The notes: a model not told the origin generated them from the letters alone. Positions 48,064 through 58,823 are shown, counted from the first letter of the stretch. The stretch: DNA of 64,000 bases from Chlorobiaceae bacterium (GCA_013334755.1 JAAXWX010000002.1:43883-107882), one strand, 5' to 3'. Numbers and translations are program-made.

Positions 48064-51000
48064 ATGAGATTTTCCTATTCCCAATCAGTCAGGCTATCTG
48101 TCGACATTCTCAATGTTGTCGATAATGCCGTTATTCTAACCGATACTTCGTCCCGGATTGAATTTTTTAACCCTGCAGCTGAAGCATTGACCGGCTGGAT
48201 CAATGATGATGTACAAGGCAAAAATATATATGAGGTTGTTTCTTTTTTGCACCATAAAACACGTAAAAATTCAGGCAGGTTTCTTGAGAAGGTTTTTTCA
48301 GGCGAAGATGCCCTTAATTTTGATACTGACACTATTCTTATCACAAGTAAGGGAGATGAGAGGAATATTGCCGTTAAAATATTTTCCATACATAATGATG
48401 CGGGTGAAATTTCTGGAGCTGCAATAATATTTCATAACAGAACGATTGGTGCCGTTTCGACGGATAATATCCATAATCCAAAAAATTCATCTTGTATCGG
48501 AAATGATGCGCTTTCGGGAATCAGAAACATTACTCAACAGCCAACCAAACAACATCTTCATTCCCTGTTCAATGCTATTCCCGAGTCACTGTTCCTCATG
48601 AATCGTCATGGTATACTTCTTGAAGTTAATGAATCTTTCGCATTACGTTTTGGCAGAAGTCCCGAAGAGTGTTGTGGCTTAAGCGTTTACGATTTGTTAC
48701 CTCCTGAGATTGCGGAACATCGCAGAAAAAAAGTTAAAGAAGTGCTGCGTACTCGAAAAAGGCTTGCCTTTGAGGGTGAAATAGACGGAAAATGGCTGCT
48801 TCATACGATTTGTCCTGTCGAGAGCTCACATGGTGAAGTAGAGCGAATGGTTGTTTTTTCCCTGGACATTACCATGCTCAAGAATTCCGGTGATAATTTA
48901 AGAGCTGCACAATTTTGTCTTGATGCCGATCATAAAGCGCTCTTAAAACTATATGAAATATCGGCACTTTTCGTTCGGGAAGGCAATTTGGAGGAGATTT
49001 TCGGAAAAGTTACCGAAGCAGCTTTGTCGATGACTGGTGCTGAAATGGGAAACATCCGTCTTGTAGATCCGAAAACCGGTTACTTGAAAATCGTCTGTCA
49101 AAAAGGTTTTGATCCTTCTCTTCCTGAATTTTGCGAAAATACAGGCGATGAGAACTGCCTGTGCAATGTGGCGCTTAAGCGGAATGAACAGATCATAATT
49201 GAGGATATCTCTCAAAGCCCTCTTATCAGAGATAAGCGGGGGCTTGAAGAGCATATTGCCTCTGGTGTAAAGGCAGTTCAATCCACACCACTTAGAAATA
49301 GAAACGGAGAGTTGCTTGGAATACTTTCCACCTTTTTCCGCACAACCTGCCGTCCTGATGATAGAGTGCTTACTCTGATCGATCTGCTTGCAAGCCAGAC
49401 TGCAGATATTATAGAACGTGCTGAAAAAGAAGGTGCATTACGGCAGAGTGAAGAGCACAGGCGAATGGCACAGGAGGCAGCTAAATGCGGATCGTGGTCC
49501 TGGGATTTCGAAACGAACAGACACACCTGGTCGGATGAGTTATGGGCACTTTATGGACTTGATCCTAAATGCAGTACACCGTCCTATGAACTGTGGCGTT
49601 CGACGTTGAATCCTGATGACCTTGAAAGAGTTGAAATACAGGTGCGGGAATCAGCTGTTAACGGAACTGAATTGCATACTGAGTGGCGTGTGAGGGATCA
49701 TGACGGGAGGAATCGCTGGCTGTTATCAAGTGGACGAACAATCTGCACTGCAGAGGGCAAGCCGGAGAAAATGATCGGCATTGTAATGGATATTACTGAA
49801 AGGAAGCAGATGGAAAAGCTGCTCTTAGAAAGTAATGAACGTCACCAATCACTTTTCAATAATATACTCAATGGTGTTGCATACTGCCGGATGATTTTCG
49901 AGGAAGGCCGTCCTGTGGATTTCATTCATGAAGAGGTTAACTCACGTTTCAAAATACTCACTGGCCTGAAAGACCTTGTCGGGAGAAAAGTGTCTGAGGT
50001 TATTCCCGGTTTATCCGAGACAAATCCGGAGCTTATAGAAAAGTTCGGAAAAGTGGTTTTGAGCGGAATTGCTGACCGTTTTGAAATTTACATTCATGCC
50101 CTGAATCTATGGCTTGATATTACGGCATACAGTTCGAAAAAAGGGTGCTTTGTAGCGGTATTCGATGTTATAACAGCGCGCAAACTGACTGAAAATGCAT
50201 TGCTGGATAGTGAAAGGAAGCTTCGTTCCATAACCGAACAGATGGCGGAGGTAGTTTTTGTCACAAATTCGAGTGGTTTTTTAACCTATGTTTCTCATGC
50301 TGTTGAAAAGATTTTTGGTTATATGCCTCAGGAGGTGATCGGGCATTCCTTTACCGAATATCTTGTCGCAGAGGATATTCCCAGAGCGCTTGTCATATTC
50401 AATGAGACTTTGCAGGATCAATTGACAGACAGTTTTTTCGAATTTAAACTGAAGAAAAAAAACGGTTCATTCTTATACGGTGAAATACATTTACAATACT
50501 ACGAGGATCGGGATACTTTCGGAATGATCGGGATGATCCGTGATATAACGGAGCGAAAGGTCAATGATGAGCTTCGTTTACAATATGAGCAGGAATTACT
50601 CGAAAGCAGGCGGTTTCTTCAGAATATTTATGATACCGTTAATCATTCTATTTTTGTCGTTGATGTTTTGCATGATGGATCCTACCGGTACAAGGGAGTT
50701 AACCGTCTGCATGAAGAGCTGATGGGCGTCAACAATGATGATATCATGGGCAAAGCACCGGAAAAGCTGCTTGATCCTGTCGCTGCCAAAGAGATAATCC
50801 AGCGTTATGATACCTGCATTCGTGATGGGCGAATCATACAGTATGAAGAACGGCTGCTTTTCCAGGGCAGAGAGACCTGGTGGGAAACCGTCCTTAATCC
50901 GGTACGAGATGACACCGGTCATATATTCAGAATTATTGGTACAAGTACTAACATTACAAAACGCAAACTGGTCCGGGAAAGGCTGAAAAAACTGAGTGTA

Positions 51001-52485
51001 GCCGTTCAGCAGAGTCCAACTGTGGTTGTTATTACTGATCCTCTTGGTAATATAGAATACATCAATCCTACGTTTACCCAGCATACTGGCTATACTGTAG
51101 AAGAGGCAACAGGACAAAATCCCCGAATTCTCAAGTCAGGTCTGATGCCGAAGGAAGTTTATGAAGAGCTTTGGCGGACGATTCTTTCAGGTGACGTATG
51201 GCATGGAGAATTTCACAACAGGAAGAAAAATGGCGAACTATACTGGGAAGAGGCTGTTATTTCGGCCATTGTGAATAATGAGGGTGTAATAACTAATTTT
51301 GTAGCTGTTAAGGAAGATATTACTGAAAAGAAAAAGCTCTGGATTGACCTGGTGGCAGCCAAAGAAAAAGCGGAGGAGAGCGACCGGCTGAAAACAGCGT
51401 TTCTGGCCAATATCAGTCATGAAATCCGAACCCCGATGAATGGTATTCTCGGCTTTTCAGAACTGCTGAAGGAACCTCAACTTTCAGGGGAGGAGCAGGC
51501 TGAGTATATAGATCTTATCAACCAAAGCGGTCAGCGCATGCTTGCACTGATTAACGACCTTATTGATATTTCACGTATTGAAGCTGGTGAGATAATGTTG
51601 CAGATGACTGAAACCCCGGTCAACCGGTTGTTGCAGGATCTGTATGCTTTTTTCAAACTCCAGGCCGAAAACAAAGGATTGAACCTTACCTGTATAAAGA
51701 GCCTTACTGATGATGAAAGCATCATTGAAACCGACAGCTCAAAACTTACCCAGGTTTTGACAAACCTTATCCAGAATGCACTGAAATTTACCCTTGAAGG
51801 ACGCGTTGATTTCGGTTATACAAGAAAAGGAAACATGCTTGAGTTTTATGTCATCGATTCAGGAATCGGTTTTCCTCCTGACATGAAAGAGACCATATTC
51901 GAGCGATTCCGGCAGGCAGATAACACCCTGACCCGGATCCATGAAGGATCAGGTCTGGGATTGAGTATTTCCAAGGCATATGTTGAGATGCTTGGCGGCA
52001 CAATCCGGGTTGAATCAGTTAAGGAAAAAGGAAGCGAATTCTTTTTTACTCTACCATATACTTTTCCAGGTTCCTTGAAAGTATTGTCTCCTGAGGTGCA
52101 GGAATCAGCTGGATCACCGGCAAATCTGACGCTTCTCATAGCTGAAGATGACAAGGTGAGCAGGCTGCTGCTGCAGAAGAGCCTGACCGGGGCAAATATT
52201 ACTATATTGTCTGCAGGCAATGGCCGGGAAGCGGTGGACCTGGTTGAATTCCATCCGGAGATTGATCTTGTCCTCATGGACATTAATATGCCGGTCATGA
52301 ATGGATATGATGCGACCAGAGAGATCAAACGGCTGCGTCCGGGGCTGCCGGTCATCGCCCAGACGGCGTTTACTTCACAAGAGGACAGGGAGGCAGCTCG
52401 AGTAGCCGGGTGTGATGGTTTCATAACAAAACCTATTAAAAAGAAAAAACTGCTTGAACAGATGCAGGAACTATTGAACCGGTAA
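48064..52485 (+). CDS. Hybrid sensor histidine kinase with seven PAS and one GAF domain
   Basis: 1473 residues from ATG 48064 (AAAGGT upstream; a start at 48007 would add 19). Order: PAS (15-125), PAS (167-280), GAF (293-452), then five PAS domains starting near 470, 596, 719, 849 and 978, a HisKA domain with phospho-His1119 in HEIRTPMNG, HATPase (about 1215-1335; GSGLGLS at 1296), and a receiver domain (1356-1473) with phospho-Asp1406 in LMDINMP. No transmembrane helix is apparent, so it senses cytoplasmic signals. No response regulator with output domain is adjacent. The signal (light, redox, small ligand) is not readable. Confidence 0.93.
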   Translation: MRFSYSQSVRLSVDILNVVDNAVILTDTSSRIEFFNPAAEALTGWINDDVQGKNIYEVVSFLHHKTRKNSGRFLEKVFSGEDALNFDTDTILITSKGDERNIAVKIFSIHNDAGEISGAAIIFHNRTIGAVSTDNIHNPKNSSCIGNDALSGIRNITQQPTKQHLHSLFNAIPESLFLMNRHGILLEVNESFALRFGRSPEECCGLSVYDLLPPEIAEHRRKKVKEVLRTRKRLAFEGEIDGKWLLHTICPVESSHGEVERMVVFSLDITMLKNSGDNLRAAQFCLDADHKALLKLYEISALFVREGNLEEIFGKVTEAALSMTGAEMGNIRLVDPKTGYLKIVCQKGFDPSLPEFCENTGDENCLCNVALKRNEQIIIEDISQSPLIRDKRGLEEHIASGVKAVQSTPLRNRNGELLGILSTFFRTTCRPDDRVLTLIDLLASQTADIIERAEKEGALRQSEEHRRMAQEAAKCGSWSWDFETNRHTWSDELWALYGLDPKCSTPSYELWRSTLNPDDLERVEIQVRESAVNGTELHTEWRVRDHDGRNRWLLSSGRTICTAEGKPEKMIGIVMDITERKQMEKLLLESNERHQSLFNNILNGVAYCRMIFEEGRPVDFIHEEVNSRFKILTGLKDLVGRKVSEVIPGLSETNPELIEKFGKVVLSGIADRFEIYIHALNLWLDITAYSSKKGCFVAVFDVITARKLTENALLDSERKLRSITEQMAEVVFVTNSSGFLTYVSHAVEKIFGYMPQEVIGHSFTEYLVAEDIPRALVIFNETLQDQLTDSFFEFKLKKKNGSFLYGEIHLQYYEDRDTFGMIGMIRDITERKVNDELRLQYEQELLESRRFLQNIYDTVNHSIFVVDVLHDGSYRYKGVNRLHEELMGVNNDDIMGKAPEKLLDPVAAKEIIQRYDTCIRDGRIIQYEERLLFQGRETWWETVLNPVRDDTGHIFRIIGTSTNITKRKLVRERLKKLSVAVQQSPTVVVITDPLGNIEYINPTFTQHTGYTVEEATGQNPRILKSGLMPKEVYEELWRTILSGDVWHGEFHNRKKNGELYWEEAVISAIVNNEGVITNFVAVKEDITEKKKLWIDLVAAKEKAEESDRLKTAFLANISHEIRTPMNGILGFSELLKEPQLSGEEQAEYIDLINQSGQRMLALINDLIDISRIEAGEIMLQMTETPVNRLLQDLYAFFKLQAENKGLNLTCIKSLTDDESIIETDSSKLTQVLTNLIQNALKFTLEGRVDFGYTRKGNMLEFYVIDSGIGFPPDMKETIFERFRQADNTLTRIHEGSGLGLSISKAYVEMLGGTIRVESVKEKGSEFFFTLPYTFPGSLKVLSPEVQESAGSPANLTLLIAEDDKVSRLLLQKSLTGANITILSAGNGREAVDLVEFHPEIDLVLMDINMPVMNGYDATREIKRLRPGLPVIAQTAFTSQEDREAARVAGCDGFITKPIKKKKLLEQMQELLNR

Positions 52486-52605
52486 CTTACCGGCAATTGT
52501 GGGAAGCAGTTATTCCGGAAAGGCTTTGATGATATAAACGATAGATGACAACAGAAAGTCTGTCATCATCACCATCCATTGATAACGAAAAAAAGACAAC
52601 TTTTT

Positions 52606-53559
52606 ATGAGTCTGCAGCTTGGTGAAGCCATGAAAATTGTGGCACAAACAAAAGTCTATCTTCTTTACCGAACAATGGTATACAGTGCAATAGCGGCTGT
52701 TGTTGCACTGTTTCTTGCGATTCTTGTACTTATCGGCAGTCTGTTCGGCAGCGGTGCAGCAGTGGTGCTTTTCTTTATTGCCTTGTTTGCTGGTGGTTTT
52801 GGCTTCAGGCTGCTGCGCGAATATGTGCTTTATCTCCTGCTGGCGGGCCATATTGCCCTGATTACGGAAATTGCACAGAAAGGGAGTTTCCCGTCGGGGG
52901 TTTCACAGACGGCATGGGCAAAAGAGCGGGTGATGAAATATTACAAGGAGGTCAGTGTTCTTGCCCTTGTTGACCAATTGGTAAAAGGGGTTCTCGTTTC
53001 GCTGAATCGTACGCTTTTTAACGTCATGAACATCCTGCCCATTCCGTCTCTTGAAGGTCTTGCAAGCATTGTGCAGCGAATCGTGAATTTCAGTCTTACC
53101 TATATTGACGAGTCGGTAATTGCCTATACTTTCCGTACGGCAAATGAAAATGTTTTTGATGCTGCAAAATCAGGCTTAATCATTTACTGTCAGTCATGGA
53201 AAGCATTGCTGAAAAATGCCGTGGCACTTACACTGCTCAGCTATGTTTTTGTTGTTTTAATGACGATTCTCTTCATGATTCCTTTTGGAATCCTGGCCTT
53301 GCTTCTGCCCTCTTCCTTGGGATTTTTGAAGTTTGCTCTTTTTATTCTGGCTATTTTTCTTGGCATATCGGCAAAATGGATCCTCTTCGATACGGTCGCC
53401 TGCACCTCGACCTTGCTGACCTTTCTCAAGGAAGCAGAATCAATGAAACCGGATCCGGCATGGGAATCTAAAATCGAGGCGGTCAGCGACAAGTTCCGCA
53501 CCCTGAAGGCAAAAGCTGGAGAAGCGATGCGTCCGGAGCAGCCCCTTTCTGCTGAGTAG
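52606..53559 (+). CDS. Hypothetical multi-pass membrane protein
   Basis: 317 residues from ATG 52606 (M10 of the longest frame). Hydrophobic segments near residues 22-45, 48-70, 76-95, 215-245 and 253-278; between them a cytoplasmic-looking region (about 100-205) with KERVMKYYKEV and the amphipathic part LPIPSLEGLASIVQRIV. The tail is charged. I do not recognise the family. It is separated from the kinase by 120 bases and from the Nramp gene by 140. Confidence 0.78.
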   Translation: MSLQLGEAMKIVAQTKVYLLYRTMVYSAIAAVVALFLAILVLIGSLFGSGAAVVLFFIALFAGGFGFRLLREYVLYLLLAGHIALITEIAQKGSFPSGVSQTAWAKERVMKYYKEVSVLALVDQLVKGVLVSLNRTLFNVMNILPIPSLEGLASIVQRIVNFSLTYIDESVIAYTFRTANENVFDAAKSGLIIYCQSWKALLKNAVALTLLSYVFVVLMTILFMIPFGILALLLPSSLGFLKFALFILAIFLGISAKWILFDTVACTSTLLTFLKEAESMKPDPAWESKIEAVSDKFRTLKAKAGEAMRPEQPLSAE

Positions 53560-53699
53560 AAAAGGGATGAAACTGCATTTTCAATTTCATGAGTCACCCT
53601 GATTTTGCCGTTGTTGTCTGCAGCCTTCCATGATAAGGATGCAGACACTGGCGCGGCGAGCAAACAATATCTGGAGATCTGGATGAATCGGTATGACAA

Positions 53700-54968
53700 A
53701 TGGATAAAAAAGCATACGGCCTGATCCGGGAACCAGAAAGGAAGGCTTTTTCTCTCAAAACGCTTCTCGGTTTTCTTGGCCCGGGGTTCCTGGTTACGGT
53801 CGGTTTTGTCGATCCTGGCAACTGGGCGACGAATATCGAGGGAGGGTCTAAGTTCGGCTATGAGTTGTTATGGGTCGTCACCCTTGGCACATTAATGCTT
53901 GTGCTTATTCAGCACATGGCGGCCAAGCTCGGTATTGCTACTGGAAAATCATTGGCTGTCAACATTCGCGATCATTTTCCAAAACCTGTCTCACTGTTTC
54001 TTGGTTTTAGTGTTGTTCTTGCCTGTGTTGCAACTGATATTGCCGAGCTTCTGGGAGGTGGTATCGGCTTTAGTCTGCTTTTCGGTATTCCGCTCTGGAT
54101 GGGAGCGTGGTTGACGCTTCTTCTGGAAGTGTTCCTTATCATCAGTCAGCGTTATCACCGTGTCGAAACCATCATTGTCGGTTTTCTTGGTATTATCACG
54201 TTGTGTTATCTCGTCGAACTATTTATTGTCAAGCCGGACTGGTCCGGAATAGTTTCAGGGTTTGTTGTTCCAAAGGTCGGCCGGGAGAGCATTTATATCG
54301 CACTTGCTATTCTCGGAGCACTGGTTATGCCTCACAATATCTTTCTGCATTCCAATGTTATTCACAGCAGGCAATGGGGAATTTCAGAGAATGAGAAGAG
54401 GGAGTTGCTCCGGTATGAAAAGATGGATACCATTCTCGCCATGACGCTCGGGTGGGTAGTGAACTCATCCATGATCATAGTCGCTGCAGCAGTTTTTTAT
54501 CATGACCATATTTCTATTGACACTATTGAGGAGGCATCGGCTACACTAAAGCCGATTGCCGGAGTGCTTGCCGGTCTGCTGTTTGCTGTTGCTCTTGTTT
54601 TTTCAGGTGTAGGTTCTTCCATCACCTCCTCTATGGCGGAAGCCGATGTAATCACGGGTTTTCTGGGCAAGCCCGCAGATCCCCGAAGCACACTATACCG
54701 GGTTGCGGTTTTTGTTACCTCCATTCCGGCACTGCTTGTCATTCTCTTCAGTATAGACTCCTTTCGCATTCTGATTTTCAGTCAGGTGATTTTGAGTATA
54801 CAGCTTCCCTTTACCCTTGTTCCCTTGCTTATACTCTCCCGCAACAGGACGGTGATGGGCGGTTTCAGAAGTGGTACTGTCGAGTTTATTGCAGCTTTGA
54901 TTGTTTCTGCCCTTGTTATTGCTCTCAACAGCTATTTTTTATATACGACCATGACCGGAGGAGGCTGA
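53700..54968 (+). CDS. Nramp-family divalent metal transporter (MntH-like)
   Basis: 422 residues, about 11 helices. The metal site of helix 1, VDPGNWATN (DPGN), and of helix 6, LGALVMPHNIFLHS (MPH), are both complete, so Mn2+/Fe2+ import driven by protons is the expected function. The N-terminal 25 residues are charged and cytoplasmic. The uspA-type gene starts two bases after its stop, so the two are translated together. Confidence 0.93.
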   Translation: MDKKAYGLIREPERKAFSLKTLLGFLGPGFLVTVGFVDPGNWATNIEGGSKFGYELLWVVTLGTLMLVLIQHMAAKLGIATGKSLAVNIRDHFPKPVSLFLGFSVVLACVATDIAELLGGGIGFSLLFGIPLWMGAWLTLLLEVFLIISQRYHRVETIIVGFLGIITLCYLVELFIVKPDWSGIVSGFVVPKVGRESIYIALAILGALVMPHNIFLHSNVIHSRQWGISENEKRELLRYEKMDTILAMTLGWVVNSSMIIVAAAVFYHDHISIDTIEEASATLKPIAGVLAGLLFAVALVFSGVGSSITSSMAEADVITGFLGKPADPRSTLYRVAVFVTSIPALLVILFSIDSFRILIFSQVILSIQLPFTLVPLLILSRNRTVMGGFRSGTVEFIAALIVSALVIALNSYFLYTTMTGGG

Positions 54969-54969
54969 G

Positions 54970-55380
54970 ATGAAAGTTTACCGAGAGATTCTTGTAGCTA
55001 TCGACTGTTCCCCTGTTGATGATTCTCTTGTCGAACAGGTATCGGCACTTGTTCTTCAGCTTGGAGCCACGCTGCATCTGCTGCATGTCATTCATTCCCA
55101 CACCCTTGACCAGGAGCGCTTTCTTCGTGCGGACTCTACACTGATCCTCGATCGTTACCGGACAAAACTGGAGTCAGAGGGAATTAAGGTGCGTGTTGTT
55201 ATCAGGAGCGGAGAACCGGAAAGGGAGATTCTCAGGGAGATTGAAGAAAATAACTATGATCTTGTGGCCATGGCTGCCCATGGCCATCGTTTACCGGAAA
55301 GAATTCTGTTCGGCAGTGTTTCAAGGACTATCCGACAAAACATCTCCATACCGCTGCTTTTGATCAAGCCTGATCGGTGA
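54970..55380 (+). CDS. Universal stress protein (UspA family)
   Basis: 136 residues, one Usp domain: EILVAIDCSP at the start and the nucleotide-binding motif with MAAHGHRLPERILFGSVSRTI (G-2x-G-9x-G-S pattern; shorter form HGHRLPERILFGSVS). ATP-binding type by motif. It is coupled to the Nramp gene and may tie metal uptake to energy or stress state. It overlaps the convergent NFACT gene by 17 bases. Confidence 0.93.
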   Translation: MKVYREILVAIDCSPVDDSLVEQVSALVLQLGATLHLLHVIHSHTLDQERFLRADSTLILDRYRTKLESEGIKVRVVIRSGEPEREILREIEENNYDLVAMAAHGHRLPERILFGSVSRTIRQNISIPLLLIKPDR

Positions 55381-57013
55381 AAAGTTTGTTTGACGGTTTC
55401 ACAAGCAGAACCTCTTCGCGTTCAACGATAACCTGGCCGGCTGCAAGCTTTTTACCGCTCCGGACATATTTTTTCAGAGTATAAATCACCGGAACAAGTG
55501 CTGAATGTTTTGCTCCGGAGTACCATGCGGCAATTTCGGCTGCTTGCCGGATTGCCACGAGGTTGTGGAGTGTTGTGCCTTTCAGGACGCAGTGAGAGCC
55601 CGCGGCTCCGCGGACATGGAGCCAGATGTCATTGGGCTTGGTGTGGCTGAAAGTGAGGAGCTCATTATTTGCTGCATTTTTGCCTACCAAAAGGGTTATT
55701 GATGCAGAGAGGTTCACAGTTCGGAATAATGGCGGGGCTGTGCGATTATTTTTCAGCGTTGGAGTGTTGGATTTGCCTTTTTGAGAGTTCGCTTGCTCAA
55801 TAAAACGCCGGGCCTCTCTGGGGCTGGAAATGGTCTCTGTTGTGGCAAGAAGCGTTTCAAGCTGCTCCTTTTCTTTCCGTAACAGCGTTTGTCTCTCTTC
55901 CATTTTTTTGAGCTTTCCTCTGGTTTTTGAAGCTTTTGAAAAATACTCTTCAGCATTTTTCTGAAGTGTCAAAGCCTCTTTCAATGGAATTATTTTTTCC
56001 GGCGCTCCAGGTTCAAAAATGTTTTCAACAGTGATGCTCTTTCGTTCTGGTCTCGGCTGGTAGAGTGCTGCCATGAGGAGATGGCCGCAGCGCTCATAGT
56101 TCCCGGCATACTTTTCAAGCAATTCCGGATTAAATCCGTCAAGCGCATGCTGTTTTTTTTTCAGTTGCCGCATCAGTTTTGTCCGAAACATCTTCAGCTC
56201 TTCTTTTGTCTCAAGAAAGTGCCGCATGGTGTTGCTGTAATGGGCAAGTCCATCAAGCATGGAGTCAAAAGAGCGACTGGGCGAAAGGGCGTTGTGCAGA
56301 AGGGTGAATTTCGGTTCCCCATTCTTTTTTTCCGAAACCGTGACCTGCGGGTCGAGCAATTCGAAAAAAAGCGATTGAAATGCAATAAAAAGCGCTTCCG
56401 GGCTCTCTTCATCTCCTGCCCGTCCCAGAAGTTCCTCCATTATTGTCCGGTCAAAGCCTGGAAGTGCAGCAGAAACTCTTTCGCGAGTACTATCGTTCTT
56501 CAGGGATTTGAATTGCTCAAGAAAAGTTGCCTTGTTCAGGGCAAGAATTTCAAGCGATCTTAAAATTCCAGGTGAGTCATGAGCTGGCTGATATTGCTGG
56601 CCGGCAAGTGTGCTTTTATGCTTGAATGCATCGATAATACGGTTTTCCCTGACCAGAAAGAGGTTTGTTTTTGAGCTGAACAATTGCAGCACAATGAAGC
56701 TTTCATTGGAAAAATGAATATGGATTTCCCGGTCAGAGGGTGAAATTGCAACACCTGTAACCGGTTGCATAAAGAGTTCGGTCATCAAGCTTGCTGAATG
56801 ACGTGCTTTTCTTTTCTCACCGTCTCTTGTCGAGAGACAGAGCAGGGGATTATGAGTAATGACGATAATCTGCAGGTGCTGACTGTTGTGTGTTACGAAA
56901 TCAAGGCACACTTCGTTTTTATGTTCCGAGTAGATCTCTGCCAAATGTCCGCCTGCAAGCTGTTCATGTAATTCAAGTGCCGTATGGTAGAGCGTAAAGT
57001 AATTACGGATCAT
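55364..57013 (-). CDS. NFACT-family protein (RqcH/fibronectin-binding-like)
   Basis: 549 residues. NFACT-N (residues 1-190), a coiled-coil middle (about 260-410, with KLKKMEERQTLLRKEKEQ), and the NFACT-R domain with SHTKPNDIWLHVRGAAGSH at the C-terminus. Bacterial RqcH binds the large ribosomal subunit with a stalled nascent chain and adds alanine tails. With tmRNA in the same genome this organism would have two ribosome-rescue systems. It is shorter than the roughly 570 residues of RqcH but has the main domains. Confidence 0.9.
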   Translation of the reverse strand: MIRNYFTLYHTALELHEQLAGGHLAEIYSEHKNEVCLDFVTHNSQHLQIIVITHNPLLCLSTRDGEKRKARHSASLMTELFMQPVTGVAISPSDREIHIHFSNESFIVLQLFSSKTNLFLVRENRIIDAFKHKSTLAGQQYQPAHDSPGILRSLEILALNKATFLEQFKSLKNDSTRERVSAALPGFDRTIMEELLGRAGDEESPEALFIAFQSLFFELLDPQVTVSEKKNGEPKFTLLHNALSPSRSFDSMLDGLAHYSNTMRHFLETKEELKMFRTKLMRQLKKKQHALDGFNPELLEKYAGNYERCGHLLMAALYQPRPERKSITVENIFEPGAPEKIIPLKEALTLQKNAEEYFSKASKTRGKLKKMEERQTLLRKEKEQLETLLATTETISSPREARRFIEQANSQKGKSNTPTLKNNRTAPPLFRTVNLSASITLLVGKNAANNELLTFSHTKPNDIWLHVRGAAGSHCVLKGTTLHNLVAIRQAAEIAAWYSGAKHSALVPVIYTLKKYVRSGKKLAAGQVIVEREEVLLVKPSNKLFTDQA

Positions 57014-57104
57014 GACTGATGAATAGGTTGCGTGAGCCCGATCTTTTTCTCTATTTTACATGAAATCTTGAGTCTTTTTTCACAATGTATCAAAAAAGAG
57101 GGTT

Positions 57105-57638
57105 ATGCCGGAAGAAACGAAGAGCGGATGCTGTTGCCCGGGTGAAGAAAAGGCGGAGTGTTCAGTGGCTGAGAAGCGGCTTGGCTGGCATGAATATTTT
57201 ATGAGTGTCGCTCATTTAATTTCACGCAGAGCCACCTGTACCAGGGGCCATATAGGCGCGGTAATCGTCAGGGAGAACAGCATTCTTTCGACCGGGTACA
57301 ACGGTGCGCCATCCGGACTTCCTCACTGTAATGATACCAACTGCCGTATTTATCGCAGCATTCATCCTGATGGCACTGTGGAAGAGAACTGCGTCAATAC
57401 AATTCATGCTGAAATCAATGCCATAGCCCAGGCGGCGAAGCACGGTGTGTCAATAAAGGATTCTGATATCTATATTACGGCCAGTCCCTGTATTCACTGT
57501 CTTAAAGTACTCATTAATGTAGGTATAAAAACCATATACTACGATAAACCCTATAAAATCGAGCATATCGACGAACTCCTCAGGCTTTCCGGTATAAAGC
57601 TTGTGCAGGTTACTATTCAGGTTGATCTAAAGGGGTGA
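57105..57638 (+). CDS. dCMP/cytidine deaminase-type zinc enzyme (ComEB-like)
   Basis: 177 residues. Zinc-site motifs [11 protein letters not shown] (the Glu as proton shuttle) and SPCIHC. The middle [17 protein letters not shown] is typical of dCMP deaminases. An N-terminal extension of 25 residues carries three adjacent Cys and a fourth ([12 protein letters not shown]), not part of the usual domain. It makes dUMP for thymidylate synthesis. It overlaps or abuts ribD, forming an operon of two cytidine-deaminase-fold genes. Confidence 0.92.
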   Translation: MPEETKSGCCCPGEEKAECSVAEKRLGWHEYFMSVAHLISRRATCTRGHIGAVIVRENSILSTGYNGAPSGLPHCNDTNCRIYRSIHPDGTVEENCVNTIHAEINAIAQAAKHGVSIKDSDIYITASPCIHCLKVLINVGIKTIYYDKPYKIEHIDELLRLSGIKLVQVTIQVDLKG

Positions 57639-57640
57639 GT

Positions 57641-58741
57641 ATGCCGCAGTATGATGATGCATTTTTCATGAGGCGTGCCCTTGAACTTGCCTTGATGGGT
57701 GCCGGCAGTGTAAGCCCGAATCCTATGGTGGGTTCCGTTATCGTTTATAACGGGGAGATTATTGGCGAAGGATACCATCAGCAGTTTGGTGGCCCTCATG
57801 CAGAGGTGCTTGCCATAGCATCAGTTGCTGAGGAAGAGCTTCTGCATCAGTCAACACTCTACGTTACTCTTGAGCCTTGTTCCCATTTCGGAAAAACACC
57901 GCCCTGCTGCGATCTTATTATTGAAAAGGAAATTCAACGCGTAGTCATCGGGTGCCGTGATCCTTATGTAGAAGTTGCAGGCAGAGGCATTGAAATGCTT
58001 CATGCAGCGGGGATTTCCGTGACTGAAGGGGTGCTTGAAGCAGATTGCCTTAAATGTAACGAAGCGTTCATCAAAAGCCATACTCTTGGATTGCCCTTTG
58101 TTACCCTGAAACTGGCACAGACCCTTGACGGTAAAATCGCAACCTCTCTTGGAGCATCCCGCTGGATTACCGGTGAAGAATCGAGGCGTGAGGTGCACCG
58201 CCTTCGAAGCACGTATGATGCAGTCATGACCAGTGAGGCGACTGTTCGAGCTGATGATGCTCAACTGACCGTCCGGCATTGTGCCGGTTGCAATCCTGTC
58301 AGGGTTGTACTTGACACTCGGCTGAGTTTACCTCTTGAATCAAAAATATTCGGTTCCGAAGCTCCAACCATCGTCATCGCATCATCTTCATTGGCCAGCT
58401 TGCCGAAGGCTGCTCAGTTGAAGAAAAGAGGGGTGACGGTTTTGTTCGTTGATGAGCATGTAGGCAAGCTTGATCTCCGGCAGGTGCTGCTGGAGCTTCA
58501 TAAACGGAAGATTTTCTCAGTCCTTGTTGAGGGAGGAAGCCGTTTGTCAGCGTCATTCATTCGTGAAAAGCTTGTAGATAAAATCCTTATATTTATTTCT
58601 CCGAAGCTGTTCGGCGGTGATGCCCTGAGTGCGTTTGCACCTCTTGGTATCAGTATGCCGGATCAGGCAGTAAATCTGCGTTTCGAGCCCCCTCGGTTTT
58701 TCGGTCATGATGTGCTGCTTGAGGCATATGTTGCAACATGA
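57641..58741 (+). CDS. ribD: Riboflavin biosynthesis protein RibD (deaminase/reductase)
   Basis: 366 residues from ATG 57641, with AAAGGGG upstream; a GTG at 57635 is also possible. N-terminal deaminase domain with HAEVLAI and [13 protein letters not shown]-terminal reductase domain with the NADPH-binding region ([12 protein letters not shown]). It makes the second and third steps of riboflavin synthesis. Riboflavin synthase (ribE) lies 3.4 kb downstream, but the two are not one operon. Confidence 0.97.
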   Translation: MPQYDDAFFMRRALELALMGAGSVSPNPMVGSVIVYNGEIIGEGYHQQFGGPHAEVLAIASVAEEELLHQSTLYVTLEPCSHFGKTPPCCDLIIEKEIQRVVIGCRDPYVEVAGRGIEMLHAAGISVTEGVLEADCLKCNEAFIKSHTLGLPFVTLKLAQTLDGKIATSLGASRWITGEESRREVHRLRSTYDAVMTSEATVRADDAQLTVRHCAGCNPVRVVLDTRLSLPLESKIFGSEAPTIVIASSSLASLPKAAQLKKRGVTVLFVDEHVGKLDLRQVLLELHKRKIFSVLVEGGSRLSASFIREKLVDKILIFISPKLFGGDALSAFAPLGISMPDQAVNLRFEPPRFFGHDVLLEAYVAT

Positions 58742-58823
58742 ATCGGCAAGCCGAAATTGCGAAACGAGGTCATGATTTAATGAGATTCTGATGGTTAAAA
58801 AATATCCAAAAAGGAGGGTAGGT

